Positions 10,356 through 23,160 of a stretch of 64,000 nucleotides of DNA are shown one piece after another. Source of the stretch: Silene latifolia. Taxonomy: Eukaryota; Streptophyta; Magnoliopsida; Caryophyllales; Caryophyllaceae. Position numbers and translations under genes: made by a program. Position 1 is the first letter of the stretch. Each line of letters starts with the position of its first letter. Where the stretch lies: positions 4,680,658 to 4,744,657 of the forward strand of contig NC_133538.1 in NCBI RefSeq assembly GCF_048544455.1, given 5' to 3'. The notes under the pieces were generated by a model. That model was not told the DNA's origin. It ran no database searches and worked only from the letters and a program-made list of their open reading frames with translations.

Positions 10356-13089
10356 ACAAGGTTATTTGCATGCAAATCGGTTAAAAGTTTTTCCGAGTTA
10401 TAAAGATTAACATATAAAACTTGTATAATTTGTGTTATTATGATATATCACAAAATTAATTTTTGCATGTTAAATTTTCTGATCCTAAAATGTTTTTAGG
10501 ATATTTTGGTTATTTTATGGATTTTTATTGTTCATATTACATAATAATGGCATTAAAATATGTTTTTATGAGTATAAATGTCATTTTCGTACTAAAATTA
10601 GCTAAACTTCTAATTTTCCAGTGATTTTTGGATATGTTGTCACATATATTATTTTGAGATGACCTGTAAATTTTCATAATATTTGGACTTCTTATGCTCG
10701 AAAAATGGATTTTTCATTATTTAAATCGGATTTAGATGTAAAATAGGTTAATATGAGATAAATTTTGAATCTGGTCATAGAAATTTAGTATGTTGTCATA
10801 TGCAATTTTACAAGATGTGTGTAAAATAATAGGCTATAATGAAGTCTTTTTGCATGATATATGGATTTTTGAAGAAAAATGGCATGAATAGTGACTTAAT
10901 TAGTGAAATATTAATAAAACATACTCCATGACTAAGGAAAAACGTCCAATGTTGCATTTTATTATATTTTTCATATCTAAAATTGAAAAGTTGATGAATA
11001 TAATTTTTCTCATGTTTTATGATTATTTAGTTAAAACCGATAAACCGCAACATTGTTTTTCCGGATAAATTTCGAAATTTTTTAACCTAAGTTTTTGAAC
11101 ATTATGAGTGTCATGGTATTTTTCCAGAATGTTCATGAGTTTAAATTTCAAATTTTGAATTTATTTGAAATTTTGTGATTTATTTGAAGATTATAGCTTA
11201 TTTTTATAATTTTAAGTCCATTAATGAACAATTTTAGAAATATGAGTTAATTATGGTCAAATTATTAGTGAAGACTAATTTTTGAGTCCTAAGAAGTTAG
11301 GGTAATTAACTTGTGCATAAATATGAATTTATGTAATTTTTGTGATTATAAAACGCTGAATCACGCAAATCCGTAAAAACCGTGTAATATACGATATTGG
11401 CTCCTTAAAGGCGATTTAGCATAAAATTGGGCATGTTTATACATATTATAATGCTGCATTTTCTTTATGATTGTCGTAATTTTTATTTTATGTAATTTTG
11501 AATTATGTATTTTTACTTAGTATGGCCTTAGTTTTTAATTGGTATTACCCGAAATGTATGGGAATATCGATTCGGTTGTAATTTATTGTGATCTCGTATC
11601 ACCGTTTTGTAATTTAATAGATTTATTTTATTTTAATTACAAATGTATAATAGGAAATTATGTAATTTGTTATGTAATTTAATTATTTCGGAGTTCCTTG
11701 AAGACGGTGTCACTCAAGAAGGCGATACATTAAAGACGGTGTTACCTCGAGATGCGTGCCTCAACCGAAGTTCAAGGGACCAATGGAGTTGGTTTCCGAA
11801 TATGTAATAGTTAATTAGATTTTCTATTTTAGGAAGGTTATACTAGGATTTTTTTTATGTTTGCATTTTATTTATATGTCGCATGCATCGCTAAATCGCC
11901 ATAACTAAAACATGCATTATCATTTTAATCGAGTTAATCGACCGTGTCAATTATAATTATCGTAGTTCACCGCTTTAGTTCACTTAAAACGTGATAGATG
12001 ATAAATTGACATGACCTCTCGCTAAAATAAACAATTGAGACTTAGCCTTACCAAAAAGTAGAAACCATGAAAACCTATTTCGCGAGGGAGTGCACTCGGC
12101 CCTACCGGGGTACAAACCTTGTTACGTAGGGGAAGTGGGTGATAAATGTCTATCAACCGAATTCATGTTGATAAGGGATGAATCGGCCCTACCGTGCCCA
12201 AGTTGATGTGAATTTTGATTCATGGACACATTTATTCGAAATTTGGATTGAGCTCAACGGAAGTATTCGTGACCGTAGTCGCATGTGTTCCGGGCTAAAG
12301 ATAAATATTAATGTAATTTTATCGACCAAGAGTTCTAAAAGTAGAATCGATTAAAGCGTTAATCCACCGAGTTATATTGATAAGGGATGAATCGGCCCTA
12401 CCGTGCCCAAGTTAATATGAATTTGGATCTTGGAATCATTTATCATAGTTGGGTAGAGGTCACTATGTAAATGCTTTACTTGTTATTTACAAGTATTATT
12501 AAAATGATAAATGTCAAGTTTTCCACTATTCCGTTATCATATTGTTCTATTTATTTACCACAATTCATATACGATATCATTTCGATTTTGATTCAAATCT
12601 CCATTAAAACATCGTAACTAAAGACAAATATGAATTTGCTTCTAAAACCTCAAATGAACCATTGCTAAAGATCTTTTGTAAAGAGTATATATTAAAGTTA
12701 TTCATTATCAAACAGGTTTTTGATTCTTGACTAACACATCTACTTACAATGGATTGTTATTCATATACTTAATTGAATTAAGTACCTTGAAGCGATAAAT
12801 TATTTTGGTAATTAGTTTTGTCAAGAATTCGTAATTGACCAAAATAACGCAACCACTTCAATGAAAGTTTTAAGACTAAAACGAACAAATGAAGAGTAAT
12901 CTTCATGAATTCAATTTTGCTTCTCAAAGCAAAGACTCATTGAAATGAGTGGGAGCATTCTCTTAAACCGTTAAGAAAAGGACGAGGTTCAAGAAGTAAA
13001 ATTAGAATGGAATTGATACAAGGTAATGTTAAAGGTAAAGTTGTTGAGAATAACGATACTAAACCTATCAATCCCGACCGATAAAGTTT
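10356..13089 (+). other. Leader and decayed gag region of copia G
   Basis: About 2.7 kb of AT-rich sequence with no ORF of note. The block from about 12240 to 12500 reappears at 17690-17860 in copia H, which shows that the two elements belong to related families. A short repeat (GATAAGGGATGAATCGGCC) occurs at about 12171 and 12380. I could not recover a readable gag N-terminus. Confidence 0.5.
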
Positions 13090-15110
13090 CCATTGTCTTA
13101 AATGTTGGACACTAGAAAGGAAACTACCCCAAATTATTGAAGAATCAACAAGTTAGTTGTGGGACATCTAATGGGATCTTCTTCTTTAAATGTTTATTTG
13201 ATTGACATAAATTTTGCTAGTACTACTTTGTCAATATTAGAAACCAGTGGAGGTTTTCATCATTGTACTTGATACATAGGATGATTAGAATATGACAACT
13301 AGCAACAATAATGTCGAGAGATAGAGTAATTGTGTAATCAATCTAGTTTTGGGTTTAGAGTTGTACTTAATTATGACTATTAAGTGCATAAACTCTAAAT
13401 AAGAATACAAACTTGTTAAGATACAAAAGAGGTTTCACTTTTGTGACCCTATACACCACGATTTAATGTATGGCTAGCCCATTATCAAGGTGATTATATT
13501 CTAAACCAAACTAGAATGATATATCATGAAGATGATGCAAGACTCAAAATTAGTAACCCAAGATTAAACCTTAAATTTTGGAATGATGAACGCAAAGAGT
13601 TATCGAGCACTCTTGAAACCATTAGATTGTTAATGGTATATGCATATCTTGTATTCAAAGAAAGATGTCTCGTGCCTTTTGGTTGAAAAGGAGATCGAGG
13701 TTGTAAATCATCGATCCAAAATAGGTTGATCATTTTCTTTTACCAACGATTTAAGTTGACGCTAATGTGTTTACTTGATAAGGTAAATAGAAAAATCTTT
13801 GAAGAAGTTTAAAGAGTTCAAGGAATCACGATTTAGTCGTGATGGGATTATCAAAGTGAAGACTTTGATATAAGCCAAAGGAAATGTGATATAGTATCAC
13901 AAGTTAATCTCTCTTAGCACGCATTATGGAATAATGTGTGATTGGATAAGAATTCAAACGCTATTCGATATAGTTTGGACTTCAATCAAGTTACTTTGAG
14001 TTACTTGATCCTTTTGGGGATTTTATCATTTTGTCTAAATTATTTTTCCACTAAAACTAAAACGAATCATATGAGATATGATATGGTAAGGTACCATGTT
14101 TGTAAGTTTTCACAAGAAACAAATTCTCATTTTTCCCTTTCAATTATCACGAGTACGACGGGTTTGTGGCTCGTGAAGTCATCTTTCTAAAATACAAGTT
14201 TATTTCTAGAAGACAGTGGGAGAAATTATTCAAGAGCCACAAAGAATGCCACAGAGAATGTTATGTCGCAAGAAACTGGTCTTTCTTGGCTACATGAGAC
14301 GTTTTGTGTAAGATGTTGTTTCTTTAAAACCTAGGAGGTTAAATTCGTCACTTGTTAAAGCTGATGAATTCATGCTACTTTTAAGTAAGTAAAGAGCTTA
14401 TAACTTACAAAGAAATTGTTTGATTCAAGTTGATTACTTCTAGAAAGTAATGAACATATGACTTACATAAGAGTGTTTAAGTCACAACTCAATACAAGGC
14501 TTAGAGCCATGAAAATCCGAAATAAAAGGCTTGATTAGTGTCAAAGGATTTTGCACTAATAAAGACAGTTTTCAAGGCTTGATTGGTGGCAAAGGATTTT
14601 GCGCTAGTTGAAATGCTTAAGTCTATTTGGATCTTCTTAGTGATTGTGTTTCATTATTATGAAATACATAGCGAGTGAATCTAAAACCCATTTCTTCAAT
14701 AGAAGGAATGTATTCAATACATGTCTTGAGTTTAGTAGATTCTTGCAATCCTAAGATAATGTGAAACTTAAGAGAGGGTCTTAAGTAGGACATCAATGAG
14801 TTGGAATCAATGTTTTTATCATGTTATAAAACTTTTCTCGATAAGTCGAGAAGTTGTGTTTATACATGGAGTTTAGTGGGAGTTACGGAAATTTTAATTA
14901 GTCCAATATGTGGATGACATATTGATCATTGACAATGATTTAAGACTTTTGGAGTAAAATAATACATCCTTAATATCCAGATTTATGAAGATAAATCTAC
15001 ATGATATTAGAGTCAATAAGAAGTCTTATGTTAATAAGATTCATGACTAGTTCAATTAAATTGAACATATTTGATTGTTTCCATATGCTTCCGCTGCCGG
15101 ATCAATTAAA
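13090..15110 (+). pseudogene. Decayed copia gag-pol of G
   Basis: Motifs appear in the expected order but in changing frames. A zinc-knuckle remnant CLKC is near 13094-13105. A protease-like INFAST...LETSGG...HHCT segment at 13208-13272 has the catalytic DTG lost. An integrase C-terminal GFVAREVIFL is at 14160-14189. A reverse-transcriptase active site QYVDDILIIDND is intact at 14904-14939, and PYASAAGS at 15081-15104 is the copia RT/RNase H junction motif. Everything between is full of stops. Such a pol would copy RNA to DNA and integrate it in trans-free elements; this one cannot be translated. Confidence 0.8.
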
Positions 15111-16517
15111 TGAGTAATGATGTATAACACTTCATATACTTTGAGTATGATGAATTGTTTTCAAAATCGAATTTAAGTAATCTTTACCAAGTAAGCCATA
15201 AAGATTACCCTTAAGTGCTTGCAGAAGCATTAAGGAAGTGAAGCAAAGTGTTTATGATGCAATTTTGTGTAAGGGTGTCACACAAGTGACAATTGACAAT
15301 TGAGATTGTGCATGGTTTCCGACAAAACCATAATCAAAACACATTAGGATGGTTAAGATACCATTGTGGCTATGTTATTTAAGGAATAGATTTTCTAGAA
15401 TCGTTCTAGGCAATAAAGAATAATGAAAAATATTTATAACGGAAATTGAGTACACTTGCAATCATGAGATGTGCAAGAGGATGAGTCCCGCACACTGTGA
15501 AAAAAGTGGGAGCTATTCTTAGGCTAGAGGGCCTATGTCTTGATTGGATCTCGACACGTACTCAGAAAGTTTCGTAATGCAAATGTATACATTACAAAGG
15601 AAAACGAGTATGTAGTAAGGTTGAGTAAGGTACAAGAAATTGATAAAACCTACTAACCAAAGCCTTCTCAAAGGCTAAACAAGATGAGTCATGTCATTTC
15701 AATTGAATTGAAATAAACAACTACGTACAAGATCAAATTATATTATAGAACATGAAATAGTAATCAGGCATTGACTATTCATATGTGATAATCGCATTTG
15801 TCGTTCGAGTTTTTACTCTAAAAACTCCTTTTATACTTTGTTACATCCAAACGGGTTGTAGAGACAACATTGAACCCCGTTAAAGTGAACACAGATTAAC
15901 ATTGTATTAGCCCATAGTCGCTTGTATGAGGTGACGTCTCGAAGTGACTAGAGTGTGATGCGATTGATGGCAAGTTCAAGTGCCATAGAGTCATGTGAGA
16001 TGACTAGTCGATCACATAGGCAGACTGTTAGGAACACTTTGTCCGGCCTTATGACCGCTTATAGAGTTCTGGCAATTTATATAGCCTGGTCATGGCGAGA
16101 GCTACTATAGTATTCTAATGAGTCGATTCTTTGACTAAAGACTGTTCGCCTAAGATGGCACAGTTTCAGATTAACTTTGATTTGTGTTACTACGACCTTC
16201 GTAAATGGGGTCAAATAGGCATATTTTGGGTTATGATGGCTGTGGCTAGTCGAAGGGAATGAGTGCGATAGGAATTGTCCATCCCCTTGTCAGGGTTAAA
16301 ACAATATCTCAGGGCCACTCGAGGAGTAATGAACTGGAAATGCGTTGCCATGCTCGGAAGGTATCCAGAGTGGATAAATCCGGTCAAACAGTTATTCTCC
16401 AGATCGAGGAAACCACTCCCGATATGATCACTTGCAAGTACGACCTGAAAGACACCTTTCATTGAGTGGGAGATAGTAATAGGACAAGAGAATTGGTGAC
16501 GCACACTTGTCGAGGAC
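15111..16517 (+). other. RNase H remnant and conserved 3' noncoding block of copia G
   Basis: The first part is decayed RNase H. From about 15790 to 16517 the sequence has no ORF but aligns well with 21327-22145 of copia H, and its last part with 35251-35570. Shared blocks include CATTGTATTAGCCC, GAGGTGACGTCTC and GCCACTCGAGGAGT. It looks like a long family-wide 3' untranslated region. Confidence 0.55.
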
Positions 16518-16528
16518 AAGTGGGAGAT
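16518..16528 (+). other. Polypurine tract of copia G
   Basis: AAGTGGGAGAT sits directly before the 3' LTR and is the standard plant copia plus-strand primer tract. The same tract precedes the LTRs of H (22146-22156) and I (35572-35582). Confidence 0.85.
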
Positions 16529-17535
16529 TGTTGGGAAATGTGTCCTCAACAATAGTGCGATCACATGATTTAAATATCATTATTAAATCCCATTTTAAGA
16601 ATACATGTGGGATGTAATATTTTACAGTCAACTGGTCCACACATATCGGTAATGATTGGCTGACTAGAGTTTGACATTACTGCCGTGCAACGGTGGTGAT
16701 CAGTTGATCCCCTTAGGTCATACCTATAGGGAAATACTCTTAATTGATTATTTAATTAATCGTATACCGATACGAGTTAATTAAATTGCTTAAAATTAAC
16801 GGATGATTTTGTAAGTATAATTTACGTATCTTATTGTAAATATGATTAAATGAGACCCGGTCTAAGTAATCGAATTGTTTTATTACTTAGATGAAATTAT
16901 TGTTTACAGAAACAATTGAAACGGAATGAATAAATTATTATAAATACAGAATGTTGTAGTTTATAATTTGGAAACATTTTTGGTACGAGTAATTACGAAT
17001 TACTAGTCGATTTTGTAAATGACATATTTTATGAGTATGTTGATTTTTAATATGTTAAAAATACATTACATTGTGACATGTCATGTAACATGTTACATGT
17101 GACAAATTTGACAAATGACAAAATAAAATGGATTCTCCATTTTATGCTTAAAACCGAAAATAAGGGTGGGAGTGTATTGTTTATATTGTGTTGTTTATTT
17201 TTAAATGGAGACACAATCATAACCCTAGGTTGTAGGCTTGCATGCATAGTCTCTTGTGAAGGGCAAAAATGAAAAAATATTGGGCAACCTACCCAAGCCA
17301 TATTTTCGGCCAAAAGAAAAGAAAAGGAGAGGTTCTTTTTCTTACCATTCATTCATTCATTCAAGATATAATTTTCTAGAGAAAGAAAATAAATATGCTC
17401 TCTACATCTTATGAGATTTCTAGAGAAATAAACCACACAAAATACTCCCTCTTGACCGAAATTTTCAAGAGAAAAATACAATTTATTTTGTGTCAATTTT
17501 ATAGTAAAACTAATATTATTACTAGATCTAAATAA
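16529..17535 (+). repeat. 3' LTR of copia G, truncated
   Basis: It matches 9067-10073 almost base for base, then the match stops abruptly after CTAGATCTAAATAA. The missing 265 bases are not found nearby. The junction goes straight into copia H internal sequence with no duplication, so it marks a deletion or illegitimate recombination. Confidence 0.9.
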
Positions 17536-19543
17536 CACCTATGAATCCCTTGTTCATTAGAGCCACGATCGCCCAAGCGGGGTGTTCTCTTTTTACCTCG
17601 GTAAGTAGGGTGATAAGGGTTATCACGCGCCAAAATTGGTTGGACTCAACAGGGTATAAGACGGTCTTGTATTTCGGTGCTAGTAGATGGATTTGTTGAA
17701 ATCGGTCGACCAAGAGTTCTAATGGTAGAATTAGTCAAGTGTTGACTTACCTAATTTAGATGATTATGGGATGTTTTGCCCAAGCGATGCCTATCTTTGT
17801 CTAAAGACGGATCTTGGAATCATTTATATAATTTAGTGAGCGGTCATTATATAAATGGACTTGTTAAAAATGTTTATCAAGTATAACATTGAATGTTAAT
17901 TTTTCCTATTTTTCGTTCATTTTCATTAATGTATTTACTATGACATCGCGCATTTCATCCTCTATTTATTATTATATTCGTTTCGTTCTTTCATAGAAAG
18001 CGGTTTCTCTGAAGGAATTTGGTTGCAATGATTGGAAATATGATTTACCAATTCACCTACATAAGCTTACGACGATTTTTGCGATTATTTTACAACTTAA
18101 CATCCATACATATTAAAAAAAGGGTTTCATGTTGCAAACTCTTATTACGAGTTTAAATGGGAATCACATATTATCAAGAGTGTCTTGATTTCTAAAGTGA
18201 CACCTCCATCATGAAGATGACATATTAGTTTTAATTACTCAAGAGTAATTCAAAAGTTTGCGAAAAGAGTTTTCAAAAACACATAGAATACTCCAATATG
18301 ATACCGTCAAATGGCTCACTTCGAGAAAGGCCAAATGAATTGTTTATGCACTAAAGAGTTTAGGCATATGATGATAATTGAACGGTTAAGTAGTCCAATT
18401 TCGCAAGAAGTTGAGATTTTGCCAACATGTTGCACTCACTTTATAGTAATTTACTCTTACTAAGTGTATAAAATATTACGGATGACATGAAGAGAAGTCT
18501 TCATAAGATTCATTTTTCCTTGTTGAAGCAAAGAGGAATGTGAAAGTGAGTGGAAGTTAAGAAGAAGCAACCCTATATGTATGCGATAGGACAAAGTTGA
18601 AAGAGACATTTACTCAAAGGATATGCTAGTTCCACTATCTTGGTATGAGATACCAAGTATGGGTCATTTCTTTGTAAAGAAGTTTACATGAATTGATAAA
18701 ACGTAAGACGTCTAGCATAGGACATTTTTTGTATCGAAATAAAGCTAGAGTAGCAATGATTTCGATAAGGACAAATGTACCTAAATTTGGTTTTAAAAGA
18801 ATGTAATCATCTATGTTTAAACATAGAAGGCATCACTCATGTGATTAAAAACAAAAGGTTGTACCTACTCCTATGATAACTTGGTGGTTGGTTTAGACCA
18901 CTCAAGTTAGAGGTATTTTACATTCTTCACGAATATTAAATATTATACTATCTTGTAGATTTTAAAGTCTCTTATCCGGTGAACCCAATTGATCAAACCT
19001 GAAATAAATTCGTTTAAAATAAACAATAAGCACATCGAACAACCATTTGATTGAGAATCTTATGGTGTGTGTGCATAAATTATGTTTTCTTTTGCAGAAA
19101 AGAAACACAAATAGTGAGGTGATTGACCATATACATATGGATGTGTAAGGCCAACAGTAGGTTTTATATACTTTGATACTTTTACCGTAATGTTAAGTAT
19201 ATATAAAAACTTCGTATCTATTTAATAAGACATAAAAGTGATTTTTGAAATGTGTAATATTTTAAAAATAAAGTAGTAAACCAAAAGCACGACAAGATCA
19301 AAATGTTGATCGAAAATTTCAAAGTAATGACTTTGAAGGTCAAATGGGTAATTTCAAGTAATGACCTTGATGATCACTAAGAAGATTGTGAACCAGTTCA
19401 CATATACCTTCTTCTAGGGACACAATAGAGTATGGTGTAGCCAAGAATATAAACATAACTTTATGAGATATAGTTTGCGGTTTTTCGTAATTTTGTAAGC
19501 TATTTTTTGACTGAAAGTTTAAAACCCGACTATAATAACCTAA
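17536..19543 (+). pseudogene. Decayed copia gag, protease and integrase region of H
   Basis: Homology to G starts at CGACCAAGAGTTCTAA (about 17708). The rest is AT-rich and stop-filled, and I could not recover a protease or integrase catalytic motif. Its coding identity comes mainly from its position before the integrase fragment at 19544. Confidence 0.5.
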
Positions 19544-19867
19544 ATGACTCTTTATGAGATATGGATAGGGAGGGTCCCTAACTTGTCATTTTTATACATT
19601 TGGGACCATAAATATTTATGTTCAGAACCAATTTATGTATTTGTGAGGGTTATCCAAAATTGGACAACTTGGTTTTTACTCCTTCAAAATGAGAACAAAG
19701 AGTTTGTGGCTCGTAATGCTGTCTTTCTAGAAAGATTTTCATTTTCTGAAAGACAAAGTGGGAGAAATTTTGAACTTATGGAAGTCCAAGACCCACAAAC
19801 TGAGTACAATGCAAGAAGACGTTCTTTATTGAGACTCAGTGGTTATAAGGAGATAATTTTGCGATAA
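19544..19867 (+). pseudogene. Copia integrase C-terminal fragment (H)
   Basis: The 107-residue frame begins MTLYEIWIGRVPNLSFL, the conserved plant copia integrase 'TPYE-W-GR-PNL-FL' region. It continues to NENKEFVARNAVFLER, the 'N...VFV-RNA-FLE' motif near the end of integrase, and RQSGRNFELMEVQDPQT, the linker into reverse transcriptase. The middle part is degraded, since the usual glycine- and cysteine-rich segment is unreadable, and no start codon of its own is expected inside pol. It is the best-preserved coding stretch of H. Integrase would insert the cDNA into the host genome. Confidence 0.85.
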
Positions 19868-20640
19868 TATTGCGTTACTTTTCGAAAGTGACGAATCTTC
19901 AACCCTCATCAAAGACTTTTCTATAGTTGACACCATGCAATTCGAATTGGTCTTCTTGCACAAGATGTGGTAAGGAAGGAAACATGAGATGTTTTCGAGA
20001 CTTGATTTTGGGCGAAAACTTTGCACCAAATTAGGTTACCTTGATCTTGTCATAAAGGTTACATAAGATGTTTCAATTTTGAGTTGGTTACAGAGAGTAT
20101 GTGACAACCCAAATGCCTTTATCAATTCATATGTCTTTAATAATATTGCCTCTCATAATGATGAGATTTGACCAATGGATAATAAAACTTTCTCCTTGAA
20201 TGAAACTCGTGAAGGGAGAAGTATTGTTGATCTTGTCAATGCTAAGAAACCTAGCATGCTTGAAAGATCCCTTTTGTGATCTTATATACGTCAAGGAATT
20301 GGAACCTTGGGTTCAATCATTTCGTTAATCAGAATGGTATTACTCAAGTTGTCGAGGTACTATAATGATACATGGATTTTAGTGGGAGCTAAGGTGAGTT
20401 TCTTAGTCTAAATATGTGTTTGACATATTAGTGACTAAAATTTTCTCGGGTGAATACTTGAGAGTAACATGGCGCATCTTAAATATCCGGATCTAATGAG
20501 ATAGATCTCCATGGATATTAGCATTTTAGTCAAGAGACTTATGTGATAAGATTCTTGACTCGTTCAAGTTGTTGAACACAAAATATGATCTCTTTTGCTT
20601 CCGCTGCAGGATCTATTAAATATGCTAAAAGCTGCTCTCG
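19868..20640 (+). pseudogene. Copia reverse transcriptase remnant (H)
   Basis: KYVFDIL at 20410-20430 stands where copia RT has YVDDIL, so one catalytic aspartate is replaced by phenylalanine. SFASAAGSIKYA at 20591-20626 matches the RT/RNase H junction motif seen in G at 15081. Stops and frameshifts separate the pieces. Confidence 0.75.
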
Positions 20641-22145
20641 TTGGGACTTATCATATTGAGAATATGAGAAGTCATTATCAATCATTTCCTAGTGAGTGTC
20701 ACTAGGAAATGATAATCAAGAGCATCCTTGAGTACTTGAGAGGATTTATGCATAAGGAGTTATGGAATGGTTAGCATGTAAAAGTGCTATGTGCATAAAG
20801 AATAATATGTATAAGAAGTTATATATATGTGTATAAGAAGTTATACATGTATAAAGCAGATATGTATGAGGAGTCATACATAAAAGATGTCATATGAAGG
20901 ATGTGTATGTATAAGTGTTATACGTATAAATCATGAACGAAAGCTAAGTACATTACAACATCCGATGTTGTAAAATAGATAGTTGATATCCGGAATTTAA
21001 TGGAACTAGAGTAGTTCTGTTAGCCGAATATCGTCTCCCGAGAGACTGTGAAAATAGTGGGAGTGTTTGAATGGCTTTAGAACCAGAGTCTAAAAACTTG
21101 TTTAGGCATGTACTCAGAAAGGTTCTATGTGATGAAAAGATTACATAGAACAAAGGAAAATAGCAATGGAAATTAGAGTGATGCAACTGTTGCTAATCCT
21201 CTAAACAAAGCCGTTGGCATGAGGTAGACCTGATGGTTATGTCATCTCAATGTGATTGAGGAATATACCTTAATTTCTAAAGATCGTTATGTAAATATTG
21301 AATAGAGTATTAATATTTACGTAAGTCATAATCGCATTCATTGTTTGAGTCTCTTTAAGAACTCATTTATTCAGTTTGACTGAAAACATGAATACCTTGT
21401 TTATCCGAATTGGTGTTGGAGACAATGTTGAACCCCAATTCAAGTGAGTAGGATGAACATTGTATTAGCCCCTAGTCACTTAATGAGGTGACGTCTCAGA
21501 GTGACTAGATTTTAAGACGATTGATGGTAGGTTCAACACCATAAGGTCATAAGGATGACTAGTCGTTTACATAGGCTGACTGTGGGACACTTTGCCGGGC
21601 AGTGACATTTATAGAGTCCCTTAGATCTATTACAGAAACCTGGTAATGGCAGGGACTTCTATGATATTCCTATGAGTCGATTCTTTAAGCTGGAGACTAT
21701 TATCTGAGCAAGTGTCGTTTCCGAGTGATTTTGGTTTTTGTCCTAGGTCGTGCCGTGAAAGGAGGCCAAAGGACATCTACTGGGTCATGGTGATCTGTAT
21801 TGTGCAAAAGGAAAGATAGGGCAGATAGGAATTGTCCACCCACGTTGGGTTTAAACATCTCTAGGCCACTCGAGGAGTTGTGACTGGGAAATGCATGGTC
21901 ACGCTCGAAAGTAATCTATGGTAGATTGTTCCGGTCTTTCAGTCACACTCCCGATCGAGAAAATCACTCACGATATGTTGATGTGCAAGTGTGACCTGAA
22001 AGACAGCTTGCATTGACTGGGAGATTGTTGTTAAAATGGACAAGAGAATCGGTAACACGCCGTTGTAGAGTACAAGCAGGATAATGTTGGGATAAGGAGT
22101 TATCCACAATTTTGTGTTATAATCATCGCACAACTTGTCTCGGAC
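20641..22145 (+). other. RNase H remnant and 3' noncoding block of copia H
   Basis: No useful ORF. Around 20810-20935 there is a run of short imperfect repeats built on TATGTATAAG. From 21327 on the sequence is collinear with the 3' block of copia G. The polypurine tract AAGTGGGAGAT is at 22146-22156. Confidence 0.5.
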
Positions 22146-22156
22146 AAGTGGGAGAT

Positions 22157-23160
22157 TGTTGGAGTTTTGTCCTCCACAATAGTGCGTGATAATATTATTA
22201 AATCTCATTAAGAAATATGCATGGGATATTCATTGGTAATACTAGTCAGCTGATCAATGTATATCGGTAACGGTTGGCCAACTAGGGTTTGACGTTCTTT
22301 ATCGTCGTGAGACAATGGTGTTTAGTGACCCTTTCTTTCAAATACACCTAATGGAACAAACCCCAGCACGGAAACTAATTAATTGTATGAGATACAGTTT
22401 AATTAGTCCCTTGATAAATTGACTAAGAGTTAGTTGATTAATTAATTAAGAGAGATATTGAGTTATGAACTCGAGGCGCGGAAATTATTATTTAATTATA
22501 CGATAATTAAATAATAAATTAATTGAGACGGGAATTAATGATTAAGTAGTTAATTGTTAAATTAGTACTAATTGACTAATGTGATTAGTATTGGTACGTA
22601 AAATATATGTGTAGCTGTACACGTATATTTACGGAGTGTTTTAGACAAAATTAATTGGCAAGCATTTAAACATAAAACGATGTTTAAATAAAATTTACAC
22701 GTATTTGTGCGACAAATATAAGAACCAATATGAACCCGTAAATGGGTCATGGAAATCTTGTAAGTGGGATTGAGTGTTGCTGTGGTCATAATCATTCCAC
22801 TTACACAAATTTTACTTCCCATAATATTTTTGTTCTTATCAAATGTATGCTCCATTGGGCATATAAAAGTAAGACAAAAAACACACTCCACCTCCCTCTA
22901 CATGTGCCGGCCTCCCCCTCCTTTTACACCTATTCTTTTGTTAATTTTTCTTACACTTGAACATGTTGCATGTGATAGAAAGTGTAAAACACTTCTTACA
23001 TCTCTTTAAAACACATGAAATTACTAACAGTTAGTAAACAAAAATCATTACTAAGAATGTTAATAATATTTTACATACAATCAAGGGTATTTCTAGCATA
23101 ATATCTAGTTAATATTTGTTAGGAATTTGGGTTTTGTTCTTGGGTGCAATTTGAGAGGAG
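22157..23160 (+). repeat. 3' LTR of copia H, left part
   Basis: It starts TGTTGGAGTTTTG after the polypurine tract and is homologous to the LTR of copia I (35583-36809). A TATA-like TATAAAAG lies at 22862-22869. It stops at GAGAGGAG where Athila A is inserted and continues at 35008. Combined length is about 1247 bp. Confidence 0.85.

Larger units (their letters stand above)
9067..17535 (+). mobile_element. Copia element G, decayed, 3' LTR truncated
   Basis: The order is LTR (9067-10339), iMet primer site, a 6.2-kb internal region, polypurine tract and a second LTR (16529-17535) that lacks its last 265 bases or so. The internal region has no long ORF, but fragments of gag zinc knuckle, protease, integrase and reverse transcriptase are readable in order. 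No target-site duplication can be tested because the right end is lost. Confidence 0.88.

Noticed and set aside
9585..17352. Two nearly identical ORF pairs (9585-9890/9616-9810 and 17047-17352/17078-17272) that look like a conserved small gene family
   Set aside because: They lie at matching positions of the two LTRs of copia G, so their similarity comes from LTR duplication; no protein signature is present.
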